A program made the position numbers and the translations under genes. Of a stretch of 58,632 bases of DNA, positions 34,297-41,113 are shown piece after piece. A model generated the notes under the pieces. That model ran no database searches. It saw nothing but the letters and a program-made list of their open reading frames with translations, and was not told the DNA's origin. The stretch spans positions 1-58,632 of the forward strand of contig ONJC01000013.1 of assembly GCA_900318035.1 (NCBI GenBank). The letters are read 5' to 3'. Position 1 is the stretch's first letter. Each line of letters opens with the position of its first letter. This DNA is from an uncultured Methanobrevibacter sp. (GTDB lineage Archaea; Methanobacteriota; Methanobacteria; Methanobacteriales; Methanobacteriaceae).

Positions 34297-34368
34297 GGGG
34301 AGTGGTGTTAACGGCTAACATGCTGGGTTGTCTACCCGGTGATTCGGGTTCAAATCCCGGCTTTCCCG
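34296..34368 (+). tRNA. tRNA-Asp (GTC), copy 1
   Basis: Acceptor GGGGGAG/CTTTCCC (two G-T), anticodon loop TTGTCTA in CTGGG/CCCGG, T-loop TTCAAAT, G73 as expected for Asp. Identical to copy 2. Confidence 0.88.
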
Positions 34369-34387
34369 TTTAAAATTAAAGTAAGTT

Positions 34388-34456
34388 GGAGATGTGAGTG
34401 ATAGGAATGCATTTGATTATAGCAAGGGCACTCCTTTTAAAATCCAAACGTCTCCT
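34388..34456 (+). tRNA. Degenerate tRNA-like gene (Ile TAT-like)
   Basis: The ends form a clean acceptor stem GGAGATG/CGTCTCC. An arm TTTG/CAAG with loop ATTATAG (would read TAT) remains, but the T-arm (TTAAAAT region) no longer pairs and the D-arm is poor. Confidence 0.4.
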
Positions 34457-34465
34457 TAGTAGTAT

Positions 34466-34538
34466 AGGCCTGTAGCTCAGGGGTTAGAGTGCCCGGCTGA
34501 TAACCGGGTGATCGTGGGTTCAAATCCCACCAGGCCTA
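34466..34538 (+). tRNA. tRNA-Ile (GAT)
   Basis: Acceptor AGGCCTG/CAGGCCT pairs perfectly, D-arm GCTC/GAGT, anticodon loop CTGATAA in CCCGG/CCGGG, T-arm GTGGG-TTCAAAT-CCCAC, A73. The most canonical tRNA of the array. Confidence 0.92.
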
Positions 34539-34548
34539 CTTAAATAGG

Positions 34549-34563
34549 CACAATTTTGTTGTG
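34549..34563 (+). other. Stem-loop before tRNA-Asp copy 2
   Basis: CACAAT-TTT-GTTGTG: C to T change relative to copy 1 gives a T-G pair, so the stem is kept. Confidence 0.55.
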
Positions 34564-34635
34564 GGGGAGTGGTGTTAACGGCTAACATGCTGGGTTGTCT
34601 ACCCGGTGATTCGGGTTCAAATCCCGGCTTTCCCG
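34563..34635 (+). tRNA. tRNA-Asp (GTC), copy 2
   Basis: Sequence identical to the copy at 34296, with a nearly identical upstream 25 bases: a recent duplication of a tRNA plus its leader. Confidence 0.88.
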
Positions 34636-34656
34636 TAAAATATTATAAATAAAGTC

Positions 34657-34728
34657 GGTGGCATGGCCGAAAGGTTAGGCGCTTGCCTGCAGAGCAAGTT
34701 TATTCCGGTTCAAATCCGGATGCCACCT
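34657..34728 (+). tRNA. tRNA-Cys (GCA)
   Basis: Acceptor GGTGGCA/TGCCACC pairs perfectly, anticodon loop CTGCAGA in CTTGC/GCAAG, T-loop TTCAAAT, T73 as expected for Cys. TATTATAAATA about 15 bases upstream may be a promoter. Confidence 0.88.
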
Positions 34729-34791
34729 CTTGATATGTGTGTCAGTTGATTAGTGGATTCAGGTCTCAATTCGTCAAATTAATTGTCGAAT

Positions 34792-34865
34792 GGCTTCATT
34801 GGTGTTTAATGATAGCATGCAAGTCTGTGGCGCTTGTGGAAAGGGTTCGAATCCCTTATGTAGCC
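34792..34865 (+). tRNA. tRNA-His (GTG) with encoded G-1
   Basis: With G at 34792 taken as G-1, it faces C73, and GCTTCAT/ATGTAGC forms the acceptor stem with one T-T mismatch. Anticodon loop CTGTGGC in CAAGT/GCTTG, D-arm GTGT/GCAT, T-arm AAGGG-TTCGAAT-CCCTT. Since G-1 is encoded, a Thg1 enzyme is not needed for it. Confidence 0.8.
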
Positions 34866-34898
34866 CTTAAGATTTATTCAAAAAACGTATTGACAGAT

Positions 34899-34971
34899 AG
34901 GACCGTAGCTCAGTTGGTAGAGTGCATGGCTCATAACCATGTCGGCGAGGGTTCGAATCCCTCCGGTCCTA
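34899..34971 (+). tRNA. tRNA with CAT anticodon (elongator Met or Ile2)
   Basis: Acceptor AGGACCG/CGGTCCT perfect, D-arm GCTC/GAGT, anticodon loop CTCATAA in CATGG/CCATG, T-arm GAGGG-TTCGAAT-CCCTC, A73. Whether it is Met or agmatidine-modified Ile cannot be told from sequence alone. Confidence 0.88.
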
Positions 34972-34996
34972 CTTTAATCTTTAACAGCGTGGTTGT

Positions 34997-35031
34997 GGCC
35001 TAATTGGTTTGTGGTATTTGCCAATTAGGCC
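34997..35031 (+). other. Spacer stem-loop of GGCCTAATTGG type, copy 1
   Basis: GGCCTAATTGG/CCAATTAGGCC, 11 bp perfect around a 13-base loop. The same hairpin and the AGxTTAGAT sequence after it return at 35261. Confidence 0.7.
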
Positions 35032-35047
35032 AGGTTAGATTGTATAT

Positions 35048-35118
35048 GCTTTAGTGGTGTAATGGTAGCATACGACCCTTCCAAGGTCGAGATTTGGGTT
35101 CGAATCCCAGCTTTAGCA
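35048..35118 (+). tRNA. tRNA-Gly (TCC)
   Basis: Acceptor GCTTTAG/CTTTAGC leaves T-T mismatches at 4-69 and 5-68. D-arm GTGT/GCAT, anticodon loop CTTCCAA in CGACC/GGTCG, T-loop TTCGAAT, A73. It differs from the Gly (GCC) gene at 35813 in only a few bases. Confidence 0.82.
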
Positions 35119-35121
35119 CTA

Positions 35122-35170
35122 GTATCGGAATTGAATGGAAAATATCCTAACTTCAAATCAATTCCGGTAC
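35122..35170 (+). other. Spacer stem-loop, 13 bp
   Basis: GTATCGGAATTGA pairs with TCAATTCCGGTAC (one T-G) around a 23-base loop, between the Gly and Trp genes. Confidence 0.7.
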
Positions 35171-35175
35171 CTTTT

Positions 35176-35246
35176 GAGGACGTGGTGTAATGGTAGCATA
35201 GTTGTCTCCAGAACAATTGATGGGGGTTCGATTCCTTCCGTTCTCA
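35176..35246 (+). tRNA. tRNA-Trp (CCA)
   Basis: Acceptor GAGGACG/CGTTCTC (one G-T), anticodon loop CTCCAGA in GTTGT/ACAAT, T-loop TTCGATT, A73. It has no intron, while many euryarchaeal tRNA-Trp genes carry a box C/D intron. Confidence 0.85.
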
Positions 35247-35260
35247 TTTAAAACAGGTGT

Positions 35261-35292
35261 GGTCTAATTGGTTTGTATCTGCCAATTAGGCC
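35261..35292 (+). other. Spacer stem-loop of GGCCTAATTGG type, copy 2
   Basis: GGTCTAATTGG/CCAATTAGGCC: one C-G of copy 1 is T-G here, so the 11-bp stem is kept while sequence and loop length changed. Confidence 0.7.
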
Positions 35293-35298
35293 AGTTTA

Positions 35299-35376
35299 GA
35301 TGCATATCTGCAGTTGTGTAATGACAACTGCATGGATGATCTCATATTGGTGAAGGTTCGATTCCTTCCTGCGTCT
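35299..35376 (+). tRNA. Degenerate tRNA-like gene
   Basis: Acceptor GATGCAT/CTGCGTC (one mismatch) and T-arm GAAGG-TTCGATT-CCTTC are good, but the D region is an 8-bp hairpin TGCAGTTG/CAACTGCA and no anticodon arm of 5 bp with a 7-base loop can be formed (GATGATCTCATATT). Confidence 0.45.
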
Positions 35377-35570
35377 CTAAGCCGTAATCAGTTATGGCTT
35401 TCATTCATGAGAAATTCATGAAAAACAAACAATATCTATGATAGACTTAATGTGTGTCTTATGGTATGTGAATAGGTTTAAACTTATGATTTATGGTTTA
35501 ATCCATTTCATACCTTTTAAATAGAATATGTTGATGTGATGAATCAGTTTAATATGGTATTGGGAGTTTT
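35377..35570 (+). other. Spacer with one clear stem-loop
   Basis: AAGCCGTAA-TCAG-TTATGGCTT (35379-35400) is a 9-bp stem with one G-T. The remaining spacer to 35570 holds no gene; CCTTTTAAATAG near 35513 may be a promoter for tRNA-Ser. Confidence 0.55.
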
Positions 35571-35653
35571 GGTGAAGTGCACCGAATGGTAAGGGGCTAG
35601 ACTGCTAATCTAGTATGGTAAAACATGTGGGGGTTCGAATCCCTCCTTCACCG
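35571..35653 (+). tRNA. tRNA-Ser (GCT)
   Basis: Class II tRNA: acceptor GGTGAAG/CTTCACC perfect, anticodon loop CTGCTAA in CTAGA/TCTAG, long variable arm (TATGGTAAAACATGTG), T-loop TTCGAAT, G73 as expected for Ser. Confidence 0.9.
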
Positions 35654-35665
35654 CTTGAAATATAT

Positions 35666-35735
35666 GTGCATGTAGTTCAATAGGTAGAACTGGCTGTGAT
35701 ACGGCCGAATGTATGTTCGAATCATACTCTGTGCA
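35666..35735 (+). tRNA. Degenerate tRNA-like gene (loop reads GAT)
   Basis: Acceptor GTGCATG/TCTGTGC is loose (T-G pairs and one mismatch). T-arm GTATG-TTCGAAT-CATAC and D-arm GTTC/GAAC pair. Anticodon arm TGGCT/GGCCG with loop GTGATAC uses two T-G pairs and base 26 is missing. Confidence 0.5.
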
Positions 35736-35812
35736 TTTTGAGATTTCAATAATCTCATATGTTTAACCTCAATTCCTTTAATTTGCCAGTTAATTAATTT
35801 TAGCTGGCTATT

Positions 35813-35883
35813 GCTTTAGTGGTGTAATGGTAGCATACGACCTTGCCAAGGTTGAGATTTGGGTTCGACTCCCAGCTTTAGCA
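35813..35883 (+). tRNA. tRNA-Gly (GCC)
   Basis: Same body as the Gly (TCC) gene at 35048, including the T-T mismatches at 4-69 and 5-68. Anticodon loop TTGCCAA in CGACC/GGTTG. The pair seems to have arisen by duplication and anticodon change. A GCCAG/CTGGC stem-loop lies just upstream (35785-35808). Confidence 0.82.
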
Positions 35884-35887
35884 CTTT

Positions 35888-35959
35888 GGGCCATTAGTTC
35901 AGTTGGTAGAATACCTCGCTTGCGACGTGGAGGCCTAGGGTTCGATCCCTAATGCTCCA
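35888..35959 (+). tRNA. tRNA-Ala (TGC)
   Basis: Acceptor GGGCCAT/ATGCTCC has the G3-T70 pair that marks tRNA-Ala. Anticodon loop CTTGCGA in CCTCG/CGTGG (one T-T). T-stem TAGGG/CCCTA leaves a 6-base T-loop (TTCGAT), one base short. A73. Confidence 0.8.
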
Positions 35960-35968
35960 TTTGAATTA

Positions 35969-36039
35969 GCTTTAATGGTGTAATGGAAACACGCAACCCT
36001 GCGGAGGTTGTAATCTGGGTTCAAGTCCCAGTTAGAGCT
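35969..36039 (+). tRNA. tRNA-Arg (GCG)
   Basis: Acceptor GCTTTAA/TTAGAGC (one T-G), anticodon loop CTGCGGA in CAACC/GGTTG, T-arm TGGG-TTCAAGT-CCCA, discriminator T. Confidence 0.82.
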
Positions 36040-36042
36040 TTC

Positions 36043-36192
36043 AGTATTGAAGTGTCATATAGATTTATCAATTCATAATCATTCACTCCTTAACACTTCA
36101 ATACTTATTGTAGCATTAAATGCTACAAGTCTGCCATAATTAATTTCCAAAATAAATAGAGTCAATATATCTTGGTGCCGTTAATCGGTGCC
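36043..36192 (+). other. Spacer with three stem-loops
   Basis: AGTATTGAAGTGT/ACACTTCAATACT (36043-36105, 13 bp perfect, 37-base loop). TTGTAGCATT/AATGCTACAA (36108-36128, 10 bp perfect around one base). GGTGCCG/CGGTGCC (36174-36192, 7 bp with two G-T). No gene seen. Confidence 0.65.
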
Positions 36193-36213
36193 TTAAAGGT
36201 ATATTTAATATAG

Positions 36214-36278
36214 GGAGGGGCTCATATTGGATGAGAAATTACTTAACTGTGGTTTGGGGTTCGAATCCTCACCCTCCG
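36214..36278 (+). tRNA. Degenerate tRNA-like gene (loop may read TAA)
   Basis: Acceptor GGAGGGG/ACCCTCC (one mismatch), D-like hairpin TCAT/ATGA and T-arm TGGGG-TTCGAAT-CCTCA. The anticodon region ATTACTTAACTGTGG gives no good stem; if CTTAACT were the loop it would read TAA (Leu), but no long variable arm is present. Confidence 0.4.
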
Positions 36279-36300
36279 CTTTTCCTTATTTTTTTTCTTT
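36279..36300 (+). terminator. T-rich end of the tRNA array
   Basis: The last tRNA-like gene runs into CTTTTCC, TTATTTTTTTTC and more T, a typical archaeal T-tract terminator. No gene is seen between here and the MFS gene. Confidence 0.5.
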
Positions 36301-36439
36301 TTAATTTTATCATTGGATAATATTTTGAACATACTCTAGTGCTCTTCGAATATTTTTTAATGTTTTTTTTCATAGAGGTATTGAATTTTGTTGAAATCGA
36401 AAAATAAGCAATATGATTATTTAAATAGTACTTTAACAT

Positions 36440-36477
36440 AAAAAATAAGAAAAATTGATAGTAAAGATACTATCAAT
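36440..36477 (-). terminator. Terminator of the MarR-MFS operon
   Basis: ATTGATAGTA (36454) and TACTATCAAT (36468) form a 10-bp perfect stem overlapping the MFS stop codon, followed on the minus strand by a T-rich tract. Confidence 0.7.
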
Positions 36478-37864
36478 TAGGTCTATCAGTATTGAACTTG
36501 TCGCTTGATTTAATTCCAACAAGTGAGGCGAATACTGAAAGAATGCATGCTATTGTACATATCAGACAGATTATTTGTGATGCCTGTACAATCATGCCTG
36601 CATATTGTGGAGCCAGTTCCAGGCTGCCCATCACCCAGGCGAAGACAAGTGTTAGAAGTCCTAAGCTCATGGTCTGGCCTATTGTCCTCATTGTAGCCTG
36701 TGAAGCTGATGCGGTTGGAGCATCTTTCGGAGGAACTGAACTCATAATCGCATTCATGTTCGGACTTGAGAACAGTCCCATTCCAATACCCTGAAGAATC
36801 ATTGCCAATACAACAACATAAATCGGTGTGTCGCCGGTCAGGAATGTTAGAATTGCCAGTGCAACTGCAGCAATTCCGATACCAATGGCTGCAAGCTTTT
36901 GCGGATGTATTCTGTCTGAAAGTTTACCTGCATTAGGTGCCATTATTGCCATGATAATCGGTGTGATGATAAGTATCATTCCGGACATCTGAGCATTCCA
37001 TCCTCTTACATACTGGAAATGATAGTTCAGGATTGTTGTAACTACCATTATTGCAAGGTAACTGCATAATGCTGCTATATTGGATGATGTAAACTTCTTG
37101 TTTTTAAACAGATTCATGTTGAATACAGGTGATGTCTGTCTTAATTCATACCATCCGAATATTATGAGTAAAATTACACCCACAACGGTCAGTATTTTCC
37201 CGTTTGTTGTAATCAGTGTTGTAAATCCGTAGATGAATGCCAGAATGCCTATTGCATATAGTACAGATCCTACCTTATCGATTTTATCTTTTTCATAGGT
37301 TTTCCACTCTTGAGGTATTTTCAAAATCATTAAGATGATACACAATACCAAAAATGGGATTACGAAGTAAAACATTGCTCTCCATCCGAGATTATGTACC
37401 AGAAATCCGCAGATTACAGGTGAAAGTGATGTTGCAAGATATACTCCGGTCACTGTAAATCCAAGTGCCTTTCCTCTGTTTTGAGGTTTGACTGCCTGAA
37501 CTACCATTGCCATTGCAGACACGTTCAGGAATGCAACTCCTGTGCCCTGTATTACTCTAAATACTAAAAATGATTCTGTTGAAAATGCAAGGCATGCACC
37601 GATTGATCCCAATAGGAATACAATAATCCCCGCCAGAAGTGTTTTTTTAACTCCGAATTTGCCGGAAATTTGTCCTGCGGGAACTGTAAATACAGCCACC
37701 ACCAGGAAAAATATTGTCGGAACCCAGTTTTGAATAACGTTATTCATTGCAAAGTCCTGTGCAATAGCTGGAACGCCGATAATTATACCATTTGATAAAA
37801 ACACCGCAAAAAATGATGTTATAAATGATACGAATACTACATATGTTTCGAATTCTATTTTCAT
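36473..37864 (-). CDS. MFS transporter, DHA2-like drug exporter, copy 2
   Basis: The 463-residue protein has about 14 transmembrane helices (first one YVVFVSFITSFFAVFLSNGI) and MFS marks: GQISGKFGVKKTLL in the loop 2-3 region and RVIQGTGVAFLNVS. It resembles the DHA2 multidrug group (EmrB/QacA-like). It is nearly collinear with the gene just upstream and shares long identical stretches (SGMILIITPIIMAI), so the two are tandem paralogs. It is the last gene of a marR-MFS-MFS operon, so expression is probably induced by a toxic compound sensed by MarR. Confidence 0.85.
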   Translation of the reverse strand: MKIEFETYVVFVSFITSFFAVFLSNGIIIGVPAIAQDFAMNNVIQNWVPTIFFLVVAVFTVPAGQISGKFGVKKTLLAGIIVFLLGSIGACLAFSTESFLVFRVIQGTGVAFLNVSAMAMVVQAVKPQNRGKALGFTVTGVYLATSLSPVICGFLVHNLGWRAMFYFVIPFLVLCIILMILKIPQEWKTYEKDKIDKVGSVLYAIGILAFIYGFTTLITTNGKILTVVGVILLIIFGWYELRQTSPVFNMNLFKNKKFTSSNIAALCSYLAIMVVTTILNYHFQYVRGWNAQMSGMILIITPIIMAIMAPNAGKLSDRIHPQKLAAIGIGIAAVALAILTFLTGDTPIYVVVLAMILQGIGMGLFSSPNMNAIMSSVPPKDAPTASASQATMRTIGQTMSLGLLTLVFAWVMGSLELAPQYAGMIVQASQIICLICTIACILSVFASLVGIKSSDKFNTDRPN

Positions 37865-37876
37865 TGTTATCCCTCT

Positions 37877-39268
37877 TTAAACTTTATTATCTATATTGAA
37901 AGCATCTTTAGAGCGAACACCCACTAAAGAAGCGAAAATTGCTATTATGCATAAAATTGTACAAATCAAACAGATCAGTTGTGAACATTGAACTATCAGA
38001 TTAGCATATTGTGAAGACAGAATCAAATCACCCATTATCCATGCAAAAACAAGTGTCAAAAGACCCATGCTGATGGTTTGCCCCATTGTTCTCATGGCAG
38101 ATTGTGCTGCAGATGCGTTTGGGGTTTCATTAGGAGGGACAGAACTCATGATTGCATTAGTATTAGGTGTTGTAAACAGTCCCATTCCAATACCCTGTAG
38201 AATCATAGCTATGACTATAAGGTATAATGGAGTGTTTGCATCTAGAAATATCAATATTGTCAATGTTATTGTTGCAATTCCCATTCCGATTGCTGCCAGT
38301 TTTTGCGGATGAATCCTATCGGACAGCTTGCCGGCATTTGGGGCTATTATTGCCATTATTATTGGTGTGATGATTAGTATCATTCCGGACATCTGAGCGT
38401 TCCAGCCCCTAACGTACTGGAAGTGATAGTTTAGGATGGTTGTAATTGAAGCTATCGCAAGGTAGCTGCAAAAGGCCGCAACGTTGGATGATGTGAACTT
38501 CATGTTTTTAAACAGGTTCATATTAAATGCAGGACTATCGACTTTAAGCTCGTAATATCCAAAAACAATTAACAGAACAGTTCCGACAATAATGGATATT
38601 GCCCCAAATTCATTCATCAGATTGGTAAATCCGTAAATGAATAATGTAATGCCTATTCCATATATTACATAACCTAAAGAATCTATCTTGCTGTCCTCAT
38701 AGGTTTTCCATTCCTGTGGTATTTTAAATATCATAAGCACGATGCAGAGCATAAGGAAAGGTATTACAAAGTAAAACATTGTCCTCCAGCCGAAGTTGTG
38801 CACCAGAAATCCGCATAATACCGGTGACAGTGATCCTGCCAGATAAACTCCAGTCACAGTAAATCCCAAAGCTTTTCCTCTGTTTTGAGGTTTGACTGCC
38901 TGAACCACCATTGCCATTGCAGAAACATTTGAAAATGCTATTCCGATGCCCTGAAATACTCTAAATATTAAAAATGATTCAGTTGAAAAGGACAGGCAGG
39001 CGCCGATTGATGCAAGAAGATATATTGAAACTCCGGCAATCAGTGATTTTTTAACTCCATATTTTCCTGAAATCTGACCTGCAGGGAGTGTGAATATTGC
39101 TATGACAAGTGCATTCAGGGTAATAATCCAGTTTTGAAAGATATTGTTCATTCCAAATTCAGCTGCGATGGCGGGAACTCCTAAAACTATGCCTGCTGAG
39201 AGAAACACTGCAAAAAAGGAGGTTATGAATGCTACAAATATTACGTATGTTTCGAATTCAATTTTCAT
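37877..39268 (-). CDS. MFS transporter, DHA2-like drug exporter, copy 1
   Basis: Also 463 residues, 14 predicted membrane helices, with GQISGKYGVKKSLI and RVFQGIGIAFSNVS in the same places. It starts 11 bases after marR. Compared with copy 2 it differs most in the loops after helix 6 and in the C-terminal third, which suggests drift of substrate range after duplication. Two similar half-size subunits could also form a heteromeric pump, but MFS proteins usually act alone. Confidence 0.85.
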   Translation of the reverse strand: MKIEFETYVIFVAFITSFFAVFLSAGIVLGVPAIAAEFGMNNIFQNWIITLNALVIAIFTLPAGQISGKYGVKKSLIAGVSIYLLASIGACLSFSTESFLIFRVFQGIGIAFSNVSAMAMVVQAVKPQNRGKALGFTVTGVYLAGSLSPVLCGFLVHNFGWRTMFYFVIPFLMLCIVLMIFKIPQEWKTYEDSKIDSLGYVIYGIGITLFIYGFTNLMNEFGAISIIVGTVLLIVFGYYELKVDSPAFNMNLFKNMKFTSSNVAAFCSYLAIASITTILNYHFQYVRGWNAQMSGMILIITPIIMAIIAPNAGKLSDRIHPQKLAAIGMGIATITLTILIFLDANTPLYLIVIAMILQGIGMGLFTTPNTNAIMSSVPPNETPNASAAQSAMRTMGQTISMGLLTLVFAWIMGDLILSSQYANLIVQCSQLICLICTILCIIAIFASLVGVRSKDAFNIDNKV

Positions 39269-39279
39269 TGTTTTACCTC

Positions 39280-39732
39280 TTATAAGTCTTCTGTCAGTTT
39301 CATTCCGTTGATTGCTATTTCCTTTATTCTTTTTTTGAGTTCGTAATCTTCGTCAGTAATGCCGACTTCCTTCTCCCAATCCTTTGATATTTTTCTGATT
39401 TTAGGAACTAGTTCATCAGCTTTGGAAGTGGTATTCAGCATGTATTTTCTCCGGTTTTCCGGGTTCACTTCCCTTTTTATGTATCCGTCATCTTCCAGTT
39501 TTTTAAGTGATTTTGCAACTGTTGCCTTGCTCTGGCCGAACATGTTGACCAAATCGTCCTGGGAGATGCCTGGATTGTCAAAGATTGCCATTATGTATCT
39601 CATCTCATGGCCAAGATTCATGTCTTTGATGTGTGAATTCAAATATTTCATCTGATTTTTTGAGATATTGTGAATCCAGGCAACAAAGGGGGAGTTGTCC
39701 CATATTCCCTGAAAATTGTCTTCACTATTCAT
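39280..39732 (-). CDS. MarR family transcription regulator
   Basis: The 150-residue winged-helix protein has the MarR pattern: DNPGISQDDLVNMFGQSKATV (recognition helix), AKSLKKLEDDGYIKREVNPE and NRRKYMLNTTSKADEL (wing). It leads an operon with two exporters and has a perfect TGTTTC/GAAACA repeat just upstream of its TATA box, so autoregulation and control of the pumps are likely. The ligand is unknown. Confidence 0.88.
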   Translation of the reverse strand: MNSEDNFQGIWDNSPFVAWIHNISKNQMKYLNSHIKDMNLGHEMRYIMAIFDNPGISQDDLVNMFGQSKATVAKSLKKLEDDGYIKREVNPENRRKYMLNTTSKADELVPKIRKISKDWEKEVGITDEDYELKKRIKEIAINGMKLTEDL

Positions 39733-39763
39733 GATTAAAAATAAGTTTTAAAGAATATATAAA

Positions 39764-39779
39764 TGTTTCTTTTGAAACA
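39764..39779 (-). promoter_or_regulatory. Operator-like inverted repeat of the MarR operon
   Basis: TGTTTC-TTTT-GAAACA is a perfect 6-bp inverted repeat directly upstream of a TATA-like TTATATATTC on the minus strand, at the place where TFB would bind. Confidence 0.65.
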
Positions 39780-39819
39780 GTTAAAAAGTAAACAATAAAA
39801 AAATTTCAAAAAAAATATA

Positions 39820-39845
39820 AGATTTAGAACAGTTATTCTAAATCT
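39820..39845 (-). terminator. Terminator of the VWA gene
   Basis: AGATTTAGAA/TTCTAAATCT, a 10-bp perfect stem around CAGTTA, overlapping the VWA stop codon, with T-rich sequence after it on the minus strand. Confidence 0.7.
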
Positions 39846-40489
39846 TTTTTCCATCCTCTTTCCATCTCTTCTGCATCATCCTCCTCATAAGCACATCTAA
39901 ATGCGCTTGCTCCATCAAATAATGCGCCAAGACCGGCTGAAGTTTTTCTGAATTTGGCAGCACGTGTTCTTGGAATGCCCATTGTTGCTGCTTCAGCATA
40001 TGAGTCGATATCTGCACCGATAAACAGGAATTCCCAGTTATGGTCTTCAATAAGTTTTTTAATGTCTCTTCTTGAAAATTCCTTGGATGAGTTTTCAAGG
40101 CCGTCTGTGGTAATTACAAACATTACCTTGTTTGAAACTTCCTTGTCAATTGAAAGAATTGTCCTTCCGACTGCATCCAAAAGTGCAGTGCAACCGCTTG
40201 CGAAGTATTCGCTGTCAGTTAATAATTCCACTTCATCTATTGGTTTTCTGGTGTATAAAATATGGTATTCGTCATCGAAAAGCACTAAAGTTACGCAGGT
40301 TTTCTTTCCTCTTTCTTTTTCTTTCTTGATGAATGAATTGAATCCTCCAATTGTATCATCAACAACATCAAACATGGATCCGCTTTTGTCAAGAACAAAA
40401 ACCAAATCCATTTCAACTTCATTTTTTTCATTTAAGCTATCGAATGATTTCACTGTTTTAACATTTTTCAAATCACTAATGTGTCCCAT
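39833..40489 (-). CDS. Von Willebrand factor A domain protein
   Basis: The 218-residue soluble protein is a single VWA fold. The metal site (MIDAS) is complete: DKSGSMFD (D-x-S-x-S) near residue 33, SGCTALLDA (Thr) and TTDGLENS (Asp). Such proteins in prokaryotes often act as chaperone partners or stress proteins (TerY-like), binding another protein through the metal. The partner is unknown. It is divergent from the 102-residue gene at 40660, sharing a promoter gap of about 170 bases. Confidence 0.82.
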   Translation of the reverse strand: MGHISDLKNVKTVKSFDSLNEKNEVEMDLVFVLDKSGSMFDVVDDTIGGFNSFIKKEKERGKKTCVTLVLFDDEYHILYTRKPIDEVELLTDSEYFASGCTALLDAVGRTILSIDKEVSNKVMFVITTDGLENSSKEFSRRDIKKLIEDHNWEFLFIGADIDSYAEAATMGIPRTRAAKFRKTSAGLGALFDGASAFRCAYEEDDAEEMERGWKKDLE

Positions 40490-40659
40490 ATTTTTACCTC
40501 CATTTATTATTAAGAAGAGATGTGGGAAATTCTCTTCAAACGATAGTTTATTTCGCGTTACTTATAAATCACATAAATCATTTACTTTAAGGTTGTCGGG
40601 AAAACAATTTAAAGTACGGGATATATATAGTATATCAATAAAATAAGTGGGGAATTGAC

Positions 40660-40968
40660 ATGATTAAAATGGAAATCGAATTAACTGATGAACAATTTGA
40701 AAAGGTAAAGCATTTAGAATCACAAAATGTTAGTGTGGGTGAAGCCATTGACATTCTTTTTGAAGCTAAAGAAAAAACTTTTTCTGAATTGGAAGCTATC
40801 GATAAAGAAATAAATATGATTGGTAAAGTTAAGGATTCAACTTTGGATATCGATTCAAAAGCAGAAAACCTGGAGGAAAATTATGGGGATGCAGAAAAGA
40901 CATTTGATCAGGAAGTTCTGGAATACAAACCACGCCTAAGTTGGGCTAAAGATGTCTTCAAATTCTAA
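40660..40968 (+). CDS. Small helical hypothetical protein
   Basis: The 102-residue protein (MIKMEIELTDEQFEKVKHLE start) is acidic and helical, without membrane segment or cysteine. A TATA-like GATATATATAGTATAT about 40 bases upstream gives it its own promoter. It could be a small coiled-coil adaptor; no family recognised. Confidence 0.6.
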   Translation: MIKMEIELTDEQFEKVKHLESQNVSVGEAIDILFEAKEKTFSELEAIDKEINMIGKVKDSTLDIDSKAENLEENYGDAEKTFDQEVLEYKPRLSWAKDVFKF

Positions 40969-41113
40969 TTTCTCTCTTTCTTTTTTTAAAGAATTTCACT
41001 CATTTGCAAATATTGCTCTGATTTTGTAAAATTGTAGGGATTTAAAACTGCCTATTTTAAATATTAGTATCTCCTAATGGTTAATTTGAAGAAATAATCG
41101 GTTGGGAGTTATC

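Noticed and set aside
34737..35003. 88-codon open frame (starting MCQLISGFRSQF) inside the tRNA array
   Set aside because: It runs across tRNA-His and the CAT-anticodon tRNA; no ribosome site and no protein-like composition.
36177..36278. Last tRNA-like gene as an intron-bearing or pyrrolysine-type tRNA
   Set aside because: The anticodon arm cannot be formed and no bulge-helix-bulge is seen; no pyrrolysine anticodon (CTA) was found.
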